Notes: generated by a model not told the origin, from the letters alone. A stretch of 64,000 bases of DNA from Nostoc sp. CHAB 5824 (GCF_020829665.1 NZ_JAIVFT010000010.1:200071-264070), one strand, 5' to 3'; counted from the first letter of the stretch, positions 50,532-60,252 are shown. Numbers and translations: made by a program.

Positions 50532-53330
50532 ATGAAGCTACGCTCATATATGCTTATAGGGTTTTTTCTCAGCCTTCTGCTAAGTATTGTGCCTTTTTCA
50601 GGCAATTTCACCAATGCTGCAACACCAACAGCAGTCGCACCTGTATCTGCTGTCTCATTCACCCAAGGGGTGCAAAAAACGGTATTGGACAACGGCTTAA
50701 CAGTGCTAACTAAAGAAGTCCATACCGCTCCAGTAGTGAGCGTACAGGTTTGGTATAAAGTTGGTTCACGTAACGAGGTTAAGGGAGAGAATGGCATTTC
50801 TCACCAGCTAGAACATTTGATGTTCAAGGGTACAACTGACCGTCCTGTGCAGTTTGGAAGGTTATTTAGTGCCTTGGGTAGCCAGTTCAATGCCTTTACT
50901 AGTTATGACGAAACGGCTTACTTTGGCACAGTGCAACGAGACAAACTCGAAGCATTGTTGACGCTGGAAGCCGATCGCATGAAAAACTCCTTAATTGGGC
51001 CTGAACAACTCACAAGCGAAAAGCGGGTGGTGATCTCCGAGTTACAGGGGTACGAAAATTCACCAGGCTATCGTCTGAATCGCTCAGTGATGCGAGATGC
51101 TTTTCCTACTAGAGCCTATGGCTTACCTGTGGGAGGCACAAAAGCTGATGTAGAAAAATTCACAGTGGAGCAAGTACGGAATTATTACCAAACCTACTAC
51201 AGCCCAGAAAATGCGACGTTGGTGATTACAGGGGATTTTGCCACAGAACCTGTACTTAAAGTTGTTAAAGAAACTTACGGGAAGTTGGCAAAACGAAGGA
51301 AAGAGGACACAGGGACGTTACGCCAGAACACGGTTAGGGAAAATGTCACCGCGTCTTCTCCGGTTGCCCCTACTACTAAAAAAGCACCGATTGTTTTGAA
51401 GCAACCTGGAAGCGCGGCACTACTGCAAGCAGTGTATCCATTAACAGATATCAAGCATCCTGATGTCCCAGCAATTGATGTGATGGATGCCATCCTCACA
51501 GGCGGACGCAGCTCTAGACTTTACCAAGCGTTGGTGGAATCTGGACTCGCTAGTTCAATGAGTGGCGGTGCTGCCGAACTCATCGAACCAGGTTGGTATG
51601 AAATTAATGCTACGGCGGCTCCGGGTCAAGAATTGGGGAAAATTGCCCAGGTACTCCAGGAATCTTTAGCAAAATTGCAACAGCAGCCAGTTACTACAGA
51701 AGAATTGAACCGGGCGAAGACGCAACTGCAAGCTTCCTTTATTTTGGGTAACCAAGACATTACCAGTCAAGCTAGCCAACTGGGATATAACCAAACTGTG
51801 GCCGGCGATTATCATTTTATTGAACAGTATCTGGCTGCGATCGCAAAAGTCACCCCAGCCCAAGTACAGAAAGTAGCAAAAACTTACCTAAATCCGGCTA
51901 AACAAACCATCGGCTTCTTTGAGCCAACTCAACCAGATGGTAAACCAGGAACTTCTAGTGCTGGTTCTGGTCGCACAGTGGAAAATTTCAGCCCTGGTAA
52001 ACCTGTAGATCCAGCAGAACTGGCTAAATATCTGCCACCTGCCACATCAGCTACAGATTCGGGCAAACAATCACTACCAGAAGAGTTTACCTTGAATAAT
52101 GGTTTGCGGGTTCTGTTATTGGGCGATCGCAACCTCCCCACCATCAACTTGAGTGGACAAATTGACGCCGGTACTGAATTTGACGGTAATCAAAAAGCTG
52201 GATTAGCGAATTTGACTGCGACCAACTTAATGAATGGGACGCAAACTAAAAATGCTTTGGACTTGGCAAAAACTTTAGAAGACCGGGGAGCCGATTTAGA
52301 CTTCAGTGCTAGTCGTGAGGGAGTTAACATTAGCGGTAAGGGACTTTCAGCGAACCTGCCGATATTGATTGAAACTTTGGCAGATGTGTTAGAAAATGCC
52401 ACTTTCCCAGCCGACCAGTTAGAACTGAGTCGCCAGCGGGCGTTGACAAGTCTCAAAGTCCAGCTAGATGACCCTAGAGGTTTAGGACGACAAGTATTTC
52501 AGCAGGCAATTTACCCTGAAAATCATCCGTTCCACAGCTTTCCCACAGCCGAGAGCTTAAAGAGTATTACTCGTGATGATTTGCTTAACTTTTACCAAAC
52601 GCACTACCGACCAGATAACACGACGATCGCAATAGTTGGAGACTTTGATCCAGTTAAGTTAAAAGCTTTGCTGAATCAGGCGTTTGGCAAATGGTCAGCC
52701 ACAGGTAAGCCGCCTGTTCTCAAAATACCGTCGGTGCCATTACCGCAAACTTTGACACGTTTAAACAAAGTAATTCCTGGTAAAGCAGAGGCTGTTACCT
52801 ACATTGGCTACAACGGCATCTCTCGGAAAGACCCGCGTTTTTATGCAGCACTAGTGCTAAATCAAATTTTGGGTGGTGATACCTTATCGAGCCGCTTGGG
52901 TACGGAAGTGCGCGATCGCCAAGGTCTAACCTACGGTATCTATAGTGGTTTTGCCGCCGGAATCAATCCCGGCCCGTTCTTGATTCAAATGCAGACTGCT
53001 CCTCTTGATACCCAAAAAGCGATCACCAGTACTCTCGCTTTACTCAAACAGTTACGCGAACAAGGAGTAACTGAGTCTGAATTCAACACGGCAAAACGCT
53101 CAATTACTAATAGCTATCCCGTAGATTTAGCTAATCCCAGTGATGTATCAAGCATCATTTTGAATAATGCTATTTTGGGACTTTCACGAGCAGAAATCCG
53201 AGAGTTTCCCCAACGGATTCAAGCAGTCACTATGGCTCAAATGCAACAGACAATTGAGGATTTAATTAAGCCGGAAAATTTGATAATTGTCACTGCTGGC
53301 CCTGGAGAAACTGCGTCCGAGGGTAGCTAA
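50532..53330 (+). CDS. Periplasmic M16 metallopeptidase, two-domain
   Basis: 932-residue peptidase of family M16 (pitrilysin/insulinase type) with two homologous halves fused. ATG at 50532 gives a signal peptide (YMLIGFFLSLLLSIVPFSG). The first half has the inverted zinc motif HQLEH (His91 to His95) and downstream glutamates. The second half (from about residue 520, FTLNNGLRVLLLGDRNLPTI) has lost the motif (ANLTATNLMNGT at the equivalent place) but keeps the Arg/Tyr pair region (RQGLTYGIYSGF). This active/inactive pairing is normal for the family. It degrades peptides in the periplasm. Confidence 0.93.
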   Translation: MKLRSYMLIGFFLSLLLSIVPFSGNFTNAATPTAVAPVSAVSFTQGVQKTVLDNGLTVLTKEVHTAPVVSVQVWYKVGSRNEVKGENGISHQLEHLMFKGTTDRPVQFGRLFSALGSQFNAFTSYDETAYFGTVQRDKLEALLTLEADRMKNSLIGPEQLTSEKRVVISELQGYENSPGYRLNRSVMRDAFPTRAYGLPVGGTKADVEKFTVEQVRNYYQTYYSPENATLVITGDFATEPVLKVVKETYGKLAKRRKEDTGTLRQNTVRENVTASSPVAPTTKKAPIVLKQPGSAALLQAVYPLTDIKHPDVPAIDVMDAILTGGRSSRLYQALVESGLASSMSGGAAELIEPGWYEINATAAPGQELGKIAQVLQESLAKLQQQPVTTEELNRAKTQLQASFILGNQDITSQASQLGYNQTVAGDYHFIEQYLAAIAKVTPAQVQKVAKTYLNPAKQTIGFFEPTQPDGKPGTSSAGSGRTVENFSPGKPVDPAELAKYLPPATSATDSGKQSLPEEFTLNNGLRVLLLGDRNLPTINLSGQIDAGTEFDGNQKAGLANLTATNLMNGTQTKNALDLAKTLEDRGADLDFSASREGVNISGKGLSANLPILIETLADVLENATFPADQLELSRQRALTSLKVQLDDPRGLGRQVFQQAIYPENHPFHSFPTAESLKSITRDDLLNFYQTHYRPDNTTIAIVGDFDPVKLKALLNQAFGKWSATGKPPVLKIPSVPLPQTLTRLNKVIPGKAEAVTYIGYNGISRKDPRFYAALVLNQILGGDTLSSRLGTEVRDRQGLTYGIYSGFAAGINPGPFLIQMQTAPLDTQKAITSTLALLKQLREQGVTESEFNTAKRSITNSYPVDLANPSDVSSIILNNAILGLSRAEIREFPQRIQAVTMAQMQQTIEDLIKPENLIIVTAGPGETASEGS

Positions 53331-53556
53331 TTGCTTCATGCCAAAATACAAAGGTGCTAAAGTTTACTTTACGCCTTTGTGTTTTATTAACTTCATACCA
53401 ATTTAAAAAATTAGGAAAGTTCTGTCAGAAGGAAGCTTTAGCTTAGACTTTCCGCCAAATCTAAAATCCAAAATAGGATCGGATTGCAAAAGTGAAATTG
53501 TAGTTTACAGAAAAAGTATAAGTGAACCTATTTCATAATTGAAATGAGAAAATGAG

Positions 53557-53729
53557 ATAGGACTTACGCACTGTACAAATGCATCGTGATGTGAATTAAC
53601 TAAAATAGGTTCTTTCTGGCTTTTCTTAATTATTCTGCGATCGTTAATAGACCATGCTGTACCCTTACAAAAGATGTGGTTTTTAAACTTATCCATATTT
53701 GACATTTATTGTCAATACGTAAGTCTTAT
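53557..53729. mobile_element. 173-bp element with ATAGGACTTACGCA ends
   Basis: The ends ATAGGACTTACGCA (53557-53570) and TACGTAAGTCTTAT (53716-53729) pair at 12 of 14 positions, the same end family as 19111-19265. A 66-codon minus-strand frame crosses it but runs out of the element, so I do not call a gene. It is the only feature of the gap 53331-53772. Confidence 0.6.
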
Positions 53730-53772
53730 GAGAGTGCGTACAGACAGACTTCTACATACTTCTTTGAACGAA

Positions 53773-54864
53773 TTATTTTCTTGGAAAATGAAGATGAAAA
53801 TTAGTATAAAATCCTTCAGCAGAAAGCCTGTTCTTCCAGAGTTTTCGGCACTCATACTGCAAATCTAAGAATTCTTGGTCTGAAAGATTGCTATGAAATT
53901 CAGCCACTTTCTCTGCAATATATGGTATTTCCTTCTCATCTACCCAGACGCAATATTTTTTCCAGTCAATTATAGAATCGTCAGGTAAAACGCAGTCTGT
54001 ATCAATAAAAATTGGAATACGACCACAACTAAGAATTTCATATAATCGAATAGAATAGTTTGCAGAACCACGACAGGACAAAATGTAGTCGCTCTCAACT
54101 ATATTTTTCACATATTCAGCACGAGCCTTCTGTCTTTGCTCTACATCTTGTGTATTTAGAAATACTGTTTCGTCTTTGATAATAAAGTTTGTGTTTACTA
54201 AAGAGGGGCTTTCTGCAAGTATTTTCAGAGCCTGACTACGCATAATTTGTCCCTTGTAAGGCGAAACCCCAAGCTCTAATGATTTGGTTAACATTACCCC
54301 GTGAAATAAAACCGTTTTTAATTTCTTTTCCCATGAATCCGGTACTGCTAAACCACAAAATCCAACAACAGGTTTATCAGATTTCTGCCTGAAAGATATT
54401 TCACCCCCTAAATATTCTTCAACAAAATCTTCAGTAAAAGAAGGCATAATAATATCCTTTTGCCTCTTTTTCGACCGATATACTGCCATCCGCATTACTG
54501 TTGCATTCTTGACAGGAATTTCTTCGGCGCAACAATCACCTGCGAAAAAAATAACTAGTTCTTTACCGCTATTAGCTACTTTTTCTGCAAATTCAATAGA
54601 TAGACTTTCTGCTTGTTTGTTAACTTTACTTCTCCAACTCTCTCCTCGGATCGATCTCCAGTTTATAGGCATGATAACTAAATCAGCTTCCTCTAACGAA
54701 GTCATTTTAAAAAGAGAATTACTTACCTCTATATACTTGCTATACAATCTAGACCAAGGGTGTTTTTCACTTGGGATAAATTCTGTCCAAAAGGGATAAA
54801 GCATTGGAACTGGCTCTATCCTTTTAGGAAGGTAATTTTTATCAGAATAGATATTTAATTGCAT
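53773..54864 (-). CDS. Exostosin-like (GT47) glycosyltransferase
   Basis: 363-residue predicted glycosyltransferase. The C-terminal exostosin signature is clear: YILSCRGSANYSIRLYEIL, then CGRIPIFIDTDCVLPDDSII. The N-terminal half (YPFWTEFIPSEKHPWSRLY; VIMPINWRSIRGESW) fits the family. No signal or membrane segment, so it should act in the cytosol on a glycan such as an exopolysaccharide precursor. It is an orphan gene, AT-rich compared with neighbours, beside a MITE and with no other glycan genes, which suggests lateral acquisition. Confidence 0.8.
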   Translation of the reverse strand: MQLNIYSDKNYLPKRIEPVPMLYPFWTEFIPSEKHPWSRLYSKYIEVSNSLFKMTSLEEADLVIMPINWRSIRGESWRSKVNKQAESLSIEFAEKVANSGKELVIFFAGDCCAEEIPVKNATVMRMAVYRSKKRQKDIIMPSFTEDFVEEYLGGEISFRQKSDKPVVGFCGLAVPDSWEKKLKTVLFHGVMLTKSLELGVSPYKGQIMRSQALKILAESPSLVNTNFIIKDETVFLNTQDVEQRQKARAEYVKNIVESDYILSCRGSANYSIRLYEILSCGRIPIFIDTDCVLPDDSIIDWKKYCVWVDEKEIPYIAEKVAEFHSNLSDQEFLDLQYECRKLWKNRLSAEGFYTNFHLHFPRK

Positions 54865-55294
54865 ATTTCAACGTGAATTCGACTAGTTGAATCATTGAAA
54901 AATTATACAATAAATTTAATTAATTTAAAACAGCTTTTCGGCAGATTTGTTTTTATGCTAATTTTTGTAAAAGTATCCGGCATTAGTTGATGCTAACAGA
55001 TATAGGCTTGAACATATTCATGAATATTTATATACCTAATTGAGCAATTGAGAAAGATAGTATTAAGACAAAATAAACAGATATAGTAATCTGAATTTGA
55101 GCGTGGAAAAGTACGTATATCTAAGCATTACAGCGATTTTCTATCTCACGAATGATTTAGAAGGGGAGAGTTAAAAAAGTGATAATATCTAACTCATAGC
55201 GATACCTGCGGCGGGCTACCACAATGCAGATGAGGTACTTTTAAATTAATACGTTTAGATTAATCCTTGATCCTCCCTAACCCTTCTTAAAATT
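54865..55294. other. AT-rich gap after the SLATT gene
   Basis: 430 bp between the minus-strand SLATT gene end and the glycosyltransferase start. It holds a fragment like the CGACGGGCTAC repeat (near 55207) and a CCTCCCTAACCC remnant. No gene seen. Confidence 0.45.
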
Positions 55295-55927
55295 TTATTC
55301 TTCCTGTTTCTTATCTTCCAAATTGGTTATTTTTGTATTTAGCATCAGGATAGAGTTTTCTGGACTCTTTTGTTCTTCTTTCTTTTCTTGTACGACTTGA
55401 GTGGCATATATTTCTACATCTCGTTGAATAATATCTTCTACATGACCTGCAAAAAGATTAAATGCTTGTTCATGGCTTGTATAATCACGATAAGGGCCTG
55501 TCAACTGTGAGAATTGCCACCCTTGGGTTTTCAAAGATTCGACTGTACGGCGATAGTGTCGCCAACGTTCTCCATAGTGAAAAAACTCTTCAATGGCAGC
55601 GCTAATAGCAACTATTTGGCTTAAACCAAAAGTTGACCAGATAATGATGGCATCCCTGGTAGTATTATTTTCAATATTGTTAACTTTTAGAGTAGTGTTA
55701 ATGTTTAGACTTACTAATGCCGGGAGAATTACACCACCAATAATAGTTGTTATCCGCAAAAAATAATGGCGATCGCGTGATGAATTTGCCTTAGCTTCCA
55801 TCCAGAGTACTTGGTCTAACCAGCGCGATCGCAAGAAATGTCTTTGCATATCGCCTAACTTCATACCTTCAAATAACTTGTTAAAATCTTCCTTTAAAAA
55901 TTCATGATAACTATCTTTTTTTGCCAT
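55295..55927 (-). CDS. SLATT-type (DUF4231) membrane protein
   Basis: 210-residue protein of the DUF4231 group. Two membrane helices lie at about 55-78 (FLRITTIIGGVILPALVSL) and 92-112 (AIIIWSTFGLSQIVAIS), between a helical N-terminus (RHFLRSRWLDQVLWMEAKAN) and the conserved WRHYRRTVESLKTQGWQF region. A charged coiled tail follows. SLATT proteins were predicted (Burroughs and colleagues, nucleotide-centric conflict systems) to be pore-forming effectors controlled by a nucleotide sensor. It starts 9 bp after the SLOG gene on the same strand, so the pair is a two-gene unit. Confidence 0.85.
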   Translation of the reverse strand: MAKKDSYHEFLKEDFNKLFEGMKLGDMQRHFLRSRWLDQVLWMEAKANSSRDRHYFLRITTIIGGVILPALVSLNINTTLKVNNIENNTTRDAIIIWSTFGLSQIVAISAAIEEFFHYGERWRHYRRTVESLKTQGWQFSQLTGPYRDYTSHEQAFNLFAGHVEDIIQRDVEIYATQVVQEKKEEQKSPENSILMLNTKITNLEDKKQEE

Positions 55928-55936
55928 TATTCACTC

Positions 55937-56683
55937 CTAAGTAGAAAGCAAATTTTTAATTATTTTGCCTAAGTTTGCAACTCCCTTCTCTATGTCGATT
56001 AAGTCGATGTATTCTAATTTACCAGATTTAGCTAATTTTTTAGCTCGTTCATCGCTAGCCTGACCACGCAAGGCATCTGCAAGTATATCTGCGGTTCTAC
56101 CACTACCAGCAATCACAATAACTAACCTTCCAGTATTAACGCTAGAGAACGCATCCTCAAAGGTAATTTCACCACCGTTCAAAAGTACAGTCAGCGAAGG
56201 CGCGTTATTCGCCAGTACAGTTGCCACCTGAGATATCCAAGGAGACTCGTTGCCCCAATTATCGCCAGGAACCAGTATAAAATGAGTATGGTTTGGTTCT
56301 AAAGGTGTCAAGTCAGCAGCAGGTTCTTGTTGATTAGGTAAAGCTACTTTACTTTCAGGTGTTACACCAATCAAAGCAAACTTAGCACCTATCTGGGTAC
56401 GAGCCTCACCCATCAATTGCATGACTCCCGCATCCGTACCTCCATCTACAACATAAGCCCCCAAAGTTTCGGCGATAGGGGCTAAAACTTCCGTAAACAA
56501 CCGTTGGATGCGGCGAAATTCGGCTTCACTGATGTTACTTGCACCCCCCACCACTACTAAAACAGAACGCGAACCGCCAAGCCCTATTCGCTCAAGAGCA
56601 TTAGGTAATTCGGTTTGTTGATCAACTCGAATAGCTAATGCTGTTTGTCCGCTGTCAAAGGTAAGTTTCAAACAATTTTTCAT
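55937..56683 (-). CDS. SLOG-family (TRPM-like LSDAT) nucleotide sensor
   Basis: 248-residue cytosolic protein of the SLOG superfamily, LSDAT branch also found at the N-terminus of TRPM channels. Rossmann-like features are VVVGGASN (43-50), VVDGGTDAGVMQLMGEA (79-95), LVPGDNWGNES (137-147), LLNGGEITFEDA and VIAGSGRTADIL. These match nucleotide or nucleotide-derivative binding in the family. Directly upstream of the SLATT gene, it is the probable sensor of a two-gene conflict or stress module. Ligand unknown. Confidence 0.85.
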   Translation of the reverse strand: MKNCLKLTFDSGQTALAIRVDQQTELPNALERIGLGGSRSVLVVVGGASNISEAEFRRIQRLFTEVLAPIAETLGAYVVDGGTDAGVMQLMGEARTQIGAKFALIGVTPESKVALPNQQEPAADLTPLEPNHTHFILVPGDNWGNESPWISQVATVLANNAPSLTVLLNGGEITFEDAFSSVNTGRLVIVIAGSGRTADILADALRGQASDERAKKLAKSGKLEYIDLIDIEKGVANLGKIIKNLLST

Positions 56684-57065
56684 TTGTCAAAAATACTGAC
56701 TGCTTAAGTTTTCCAGGGTAGAACTTCGCAGCCATGTTCCGCAAGTGCTGTATTATGCACAGTTAATTGCTAAAGCGTTCAGCTTTTTGTCCCACAGAGG
56801 AGCGATGTCTCCGACGGGCTACGCCTACGCAACAAGCTTTATTTAGCGCAGCTTCAAAAAGCAACGTTATGATAATTAATCGTCTAATAATAAATAAGTT
56901 GGCACAACTAAACCTTAATAGTACTGAGACGATTAATCGCCTCTGTAAAGCAGTCAAAAATCATTAAACTATAGACTTTGGGCTATAAACTCTTGAGAGT
57001 GGACTGTTAGGTGCTGCACCCAACCAAAATCAGCCGTTGTACAAATTTCCACAAGGATAATTGAA
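56684..57065. other. Repeat-bearing gap before glyA
   Basis: Contains the 29-bp CGACGGGCTACGCC repeat at 56802-56830. The last 100 bp carry the glyA upstream region, with AAGGA before the GTG start. No gene seen. Confidence 0.5.
56802..56830 (+). repeat. Copy of the 4846 repeat
   Basis: GCGATGTCTCCGACGGGCTA and CGCCTACGC; one base differs from 4846-4874. Confidence 0.8.
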
Positions 57066-58349
57066 GTGACTAAGACTAACTCAGACTTTCTTACCTCCAC
57101 CGATCCAGCGATCGCGGAGTTAATCAACGACGAACTACAGCGTCAGCGAGATCATTTGGAGCTGATTGCTAGTGAAAACTTTACCTCTGCTGCGGTACTG
57201 GCGGCTCAAGGTTCGGTACTGACAAATAAATATGCCGAGGGATTACCTGGTAAACGCTATTATGGCGGTTGTGAGTATATCGATAAAATTGAGCAGCTAG
57301 CGATCAATCGTGCTAAACAGATATTTGGTGCTGCTCATGCAAATGTGCAACCTCATTCTGGCGCACAAGCGAATTTTGCAGTGTTCCTATCGCTGCTGCA
57401 ACCAGGGGACAAAATTATGGGGATGGATTTGTCTCATGGGGGACATCTCACCCACGGTTCACCAGTTAATGTCTCAGGTAAGTGGTTCCAAGTTAGCCAC
57501 TACGGTGTCAGCCAACAAACAGAACAACTTGACTACGACCAAATTCGGGAGCTGGCGCTGAGGGAGCGTCCTAAGCTGCTGATTTGTGGTTATTCGGCTT
57601 ATCCCCGTATAATTGACTTTGAAAAGTTCCGTAGCATTGCTGATGAAATCGGCGCTTACTTACTGGGGGATATTGCTCATATCGCTGGTTTGGTTGCTAG
57701 TGGTCTTCATCCTGATCCCATTCCTCATTGTCATGTGGTGACAACAACTACCCATAAGACTCTACGCGGCCCTAGAGGTGGTTTAATTTTGACCAGCGAC
57801 GTAGAATTAGGTAAAAAGCTAGATAAATCTGTTTTTCCTGGCACTCAAGGCGGGCCATTGGAACACGTCATTGCTGGTAAGGCAGTAGCTTTTGGAGAAG
57901 CCCTAAAGCCTGAGTTTAAAACCTATTCTGCCCAAGTGATTGAAAATGCTCGTGCTTTGGCAGAACAATTACAAAACCGGGGTTTAAAGCTAGTGTCTAA
58001 TGGCACTGACAACCATTTAATTCTCGTGGATTTACGTTCTGTCGGTTTAACTGGTAAGCAGGCGGATCAGTTAGTTAGTACTGTAAATATTACTGCTAAC
58101 AAAAATACTGTTCCCTTTGATCCACAATCGCCATTTGTTACTAGTGGTCTGAGGTTAGGTTCGCCTGCAATGACCACGCGAGGCTTAGGAGTAGCAGAAT
58201 TTACTGAGATTGGAAATATAATTAGCGATCGCCTGCTTTCTCCAGATTCCGACGTAGTAACCCAAGATTGTCGGCAACGAGTAGCAGCATTGTGCGATCG
58301 CTTCCCCTTATATCCTCACCTGGAAATTCCTGTACCAGCACTAGCATAG
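57066..58349 (+). CDS. glyA: Serine hydroxymethyltransferase
   Basis: 427-residue PLP enzyme interconverting serine and glycine with tetrahydrofolate, feeding one-carbon metabolism and linked to photorespiration. GTG start at 57066 is preceded by AAGGA. Signatures are ELIASENFTS, YYGGCEYIDKIE, the PLP lysine Lys231 (TTTTHKTLRGPRGG) and SGLRLGSPAMTTRG. Length is standard. cinA follows on the same strand about 170 bp away. Confidence 0.97.
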   Translation: MTKTNSDFLTSTDPAIAELINDELQRQRDHLELIASENFTSAAVLAAQGSVLTNKYAEGLPGKRYYGGCEYIDKIEQLAINRAKQIFGAAHANVQPHSGAQANFAVFLSLLQPGDKIMGMDLSHGGHLTHGSPVNVSGKWFQVSHYGVSQQTEQLDYDQIRELALRERPKLLICGYSAYPRIIDFEKFRSIADEIGAYLLGDIAHIAGLVASGLHPDPIPHCHVVTTTTHKTLRGPRGGLILTSDVELGKKLDKSVFPGTQGGPLEHVIAGKAVAFGEALKPEFKTYSAQVIENARALAEQLQNRGLKLVSNGTDNHLILVDLRSVGLTGKQADQLVSTVNITANKNTVPFDPQSPFVTSGLRLGSPAMTTRGLGVAEFTEIGNIISDRLLSPDSDVVTQDCRQRVAALCDRFPLYPHLEIPVPALA

Positions 58350-58365
58350 GGCATTGGGAAGAGGC

Positions 58366-58510
58366 AGAGGGGCAGGGGGGAGAATAAAAATTACCTCTTT
58401 CCTCTCTACCCCCTTCTCTACTTCTTCATCTTCCCCTGCCTCCCCTGCTCCCTTCTCTACTTCTTCATCTCCCCCTGCTCCCTCACCCCCGCTCCCTACT
58501 CCCCTTCCCA
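58366..58510. repeat. C-rich imperfect tandem repeat between glyA and cinA
   Basis: CCCTTCTCTACTTCTTCATC is repeated after CCCCTGCCTCCCCTGCT, with more CTCCC-type units up to 58510. It has strong strand asymmetry (pyrimidine-rich on the plus strand). Low-complexity DNA; a short frame through it is not a gene. Confidence 0.75.
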
Positions 58511-58516
58511 AATCTA

Positions 58517-59767
58517 ATGAGTGCAGAAATTATTTGTGTTGGTACTGAACTACTGCTAGGAGATATCCTCAACGGCAATGCTCAATTTTTAGCGCAACAA
58601 TTAGCGCAGCTAGGTATCCCTCACTACTATCAAACAGTGGTTGGAGATAATCCAGAACGGTTGAAGCAAGTTATAGAAATTGCGATTTCCAGAGCGCAAA
58701 TTCTCATTTTCACTGGTGGACTCGGCCCGACACCAGATGACCTCACCTGCGAAACGATCGCCGATTTTTTTAAAGTCCCGTTGGTAGAACGCTCTGACAT
58801 CATCGAAGACATAACCCAGAAATTCGCACAACGAGGTCGGGTTATGTCACCAAGTAACCGCAAGCAAGCTTTGATTCCCCAAGGTGCTGAAATTCTCCCC
58901 AACCCCAGTGGAACAGCACCCGGTATCATCTGGCAACCCCGTCCTGAAATCACGATTTTTACCTTTCCCGGTGTTCCCAGTGAAATGCATCTGATGTGGG
59001 AAGAAACAGCCGTGCCATTTCTCAAAAGTCAAGGTTGGGGTAAAGAAGTTATTTACAGCCAGAGTTTAAAGTTTTGGGGTATTGGTGAATCTGCTTTGGC
59101 GGAAAAAGTTGCTTCCTATTTGAAGTTGCCAAATCCCACAGTAGCGCCTTATGCAGGTAAGGGGGAAGTAAGATTGCGAGTTTCTGCTAAAGCCACTTCA
59201 GAAGCAGCCGCAGAAGCCCTAATTGCGCCCATTGAGAAACAAATTAAAGAAATTGCCGGACTGGATTTTTACGGCGTTAATAATGATACTCTTGCTTCCG
59301 TGGTCGGTCAATTGTTGCGGGCATCGAAGGAAACGCTTTCGGTGGCAGAATCTTGCACCGGTGGCGGTTTAGGGCAAATGTTGACTGAGATTTCAGGGAG
59401 TTCTGATTACTTTTGGGGTGGCATAATTTCTTATGACAATTCGGTGAAGGTTGGGCTGCTGGGGGTTAACCAGGAAGATTTAGATAAATTTGGGGCGGTA
59501 AGCGCGATCGTTGCAGAGCAAATGGCTGTTGGAGTCAAAACCTGCCTTGCAACAACTTGGGGATTGAGTATCACTGGTATTGCTGGCCCAACTGGAGGAA
59601 CAGATACTAAGCCGGTGGGTTTAGTTTACATTGGTTTAGCTGGGCCAAAGAATGAAGTAGCAAGTTTTGAGTATCAGTTTGGCACAACGCGAGGTCGCGC
59701 TCTAATTCGTCATGTCAGTGCGAATGCAGCGTTGGATAATCTGCGACGGAAGTTGTTGACGAGCTAG
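58517..59767 (+). CDS. cinA: CinA-like nicotinamide-nucleotide amidase/pyrophosphatase
   Basis: 416-residue CinA: an N-terminal MoaB/MoeA-like COG1058 domain (MSAEIICVGTELLLGDILNG; FTGGLGPTPDDLT) joined to a C-terminal PncC-type amidohydrolase domain (SVAESCTGGGLGQMLTEISG; GIAGPTGGTDTKPVG). In other bacteria the two halves act in NAD recycling (hydrolysis of ADP-ribose-type compounds and deamidation of NMN). Often labelled competence/damage-inducible. Both halves look complete. It is downstream of glyA. Confidence 0.95.
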   Translation: MSAEIICVGTELLLGDILNGNAQFLAQQLAQLGIPHYYQTVVGDNPERLKQVIEIAISRAQILIFTGGLGPTPDDLTCETIADFFKVPLVERSDIIEDITQKFAQRGRVMSPSNRKQALIPQGAEILPNPSGTAPGIIWQPRPEITIFTFPGVPSEMHLMWEETAVPFLKSQGWGKEVIYSQSLKFWGIGESALAEKVASYLKLPNPTVAPYAGKGEVRLRVSAKATSEAAAEALIAPIEKQIKEIAGLDFYGVNNDTLASVVGQLLRASKETLSVAESCTGGGLGQMLTEISGSSDYFWGGIISYDNSVKVGLLGVNQEDLDKFGAVSAIVAEQMAVGVKTCLATTWGLSITGIAGPTGGTDTKPVGLVYIGLAGPKNEVASFEYQFGTTRGRALIRHVSANAALDNLRRKLLTS

Positions 59768-59830
59768 GTAACTTAAGAGCGCGTATCCGCGTCTCTATCC
59801 TCCTACACATGACCCGATCGGGTTTTGCCA

Positions 59831-60085
59831 TTACTGAGTAACAACATTCAGTGGTTGCGAGACAGTATTCACAAGCACAAATTGGTCAGCAGTGAGAATA
59901 ACATTTACATATTCATAGCTTCCAACTAACTTTTGATTGGGTATGGCAATATCTACTGCATAACCTTCAGGATTTTCGTAGCATTCTACAATTGTTCCCA
60001 GTGTATTTTTAGGAATCATCAGGTTGGCAAAATCTGGTTGCACTTGTGCCAATGTTTTTATTTGATCGTAAAGTTTAGCTTTCAT
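59831..60085 (-). CDS. DUF4926 small protein
   Basis: 84-residue protein of the DUF4926 type, a small beta-barrel-like domain (LMIPKNTLGTIVECYENPEG, then YAVDIAIPNQKLVGSYEYVN). Such genes usually follow a second small gene, often a suspected toxin-antitoxin-like pair of unknown role. Here it overlaps the end of a 38-codon frame (60075-60191) that may be the remnant of that partner. Confidence 0.75.
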   Translation of the reverse strand: MKAKLYDQIKTLAQVQPDFANLMIPKNTLGTIVECYENPEGYAVDIAIPNQKLVGSYEYVNVILTADQFVLVNTVSQPLNVVTQ

Positions 60086-60191
60086 TATTATCTTCCTCTG
60101 GTTTATTTACTTCCAGCCAGTTTGTAATTAGTCGGGGAATCTCTTTTCCATTATCAATCTGCCAGTGAGTTACAGATTCAATGACAGGCAT
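60075..60191 (-). pseudogene. Possible remnant of the DUF4926 partner gene
   Basis: 38-codon frame (MPVIESVTHWQIDNGKEIPR, then LITNWLEV) ending 11 bases inside the start of the DUF4926 gene. An in-frame TAA lies just upstream, so it is either a very short gene or the C-terminal piece of a lost partner. Weak evidence. Confidence 0.35.
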
Positions 60192-60252
60192 TAAAAGTGT
60201 ATGTATAGCTTATGTCCAACGTTTTGGACATAATCATCTTACATTAAAAGCT

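Noticed and set aside
53505..53705. 66-codon minus-strand frame across the 53557 element
   Set aside because: Crosses one boundary of the element and shows no transposase motif; a decayed transposase fragment cannot be excluded but is not supported.
58354..58548. 64-codon frame between glyA and cinA
   Set aside because: Translation of a pyrimidine-rich tandem repeat (Ser/Pro only).
60181..60252. N-terminal extension of the nuclease-like protein
   Set aside because: Overlaps the opposite-strand remnant and lacks conserved-looking residues; ATG 60253 is preferred.
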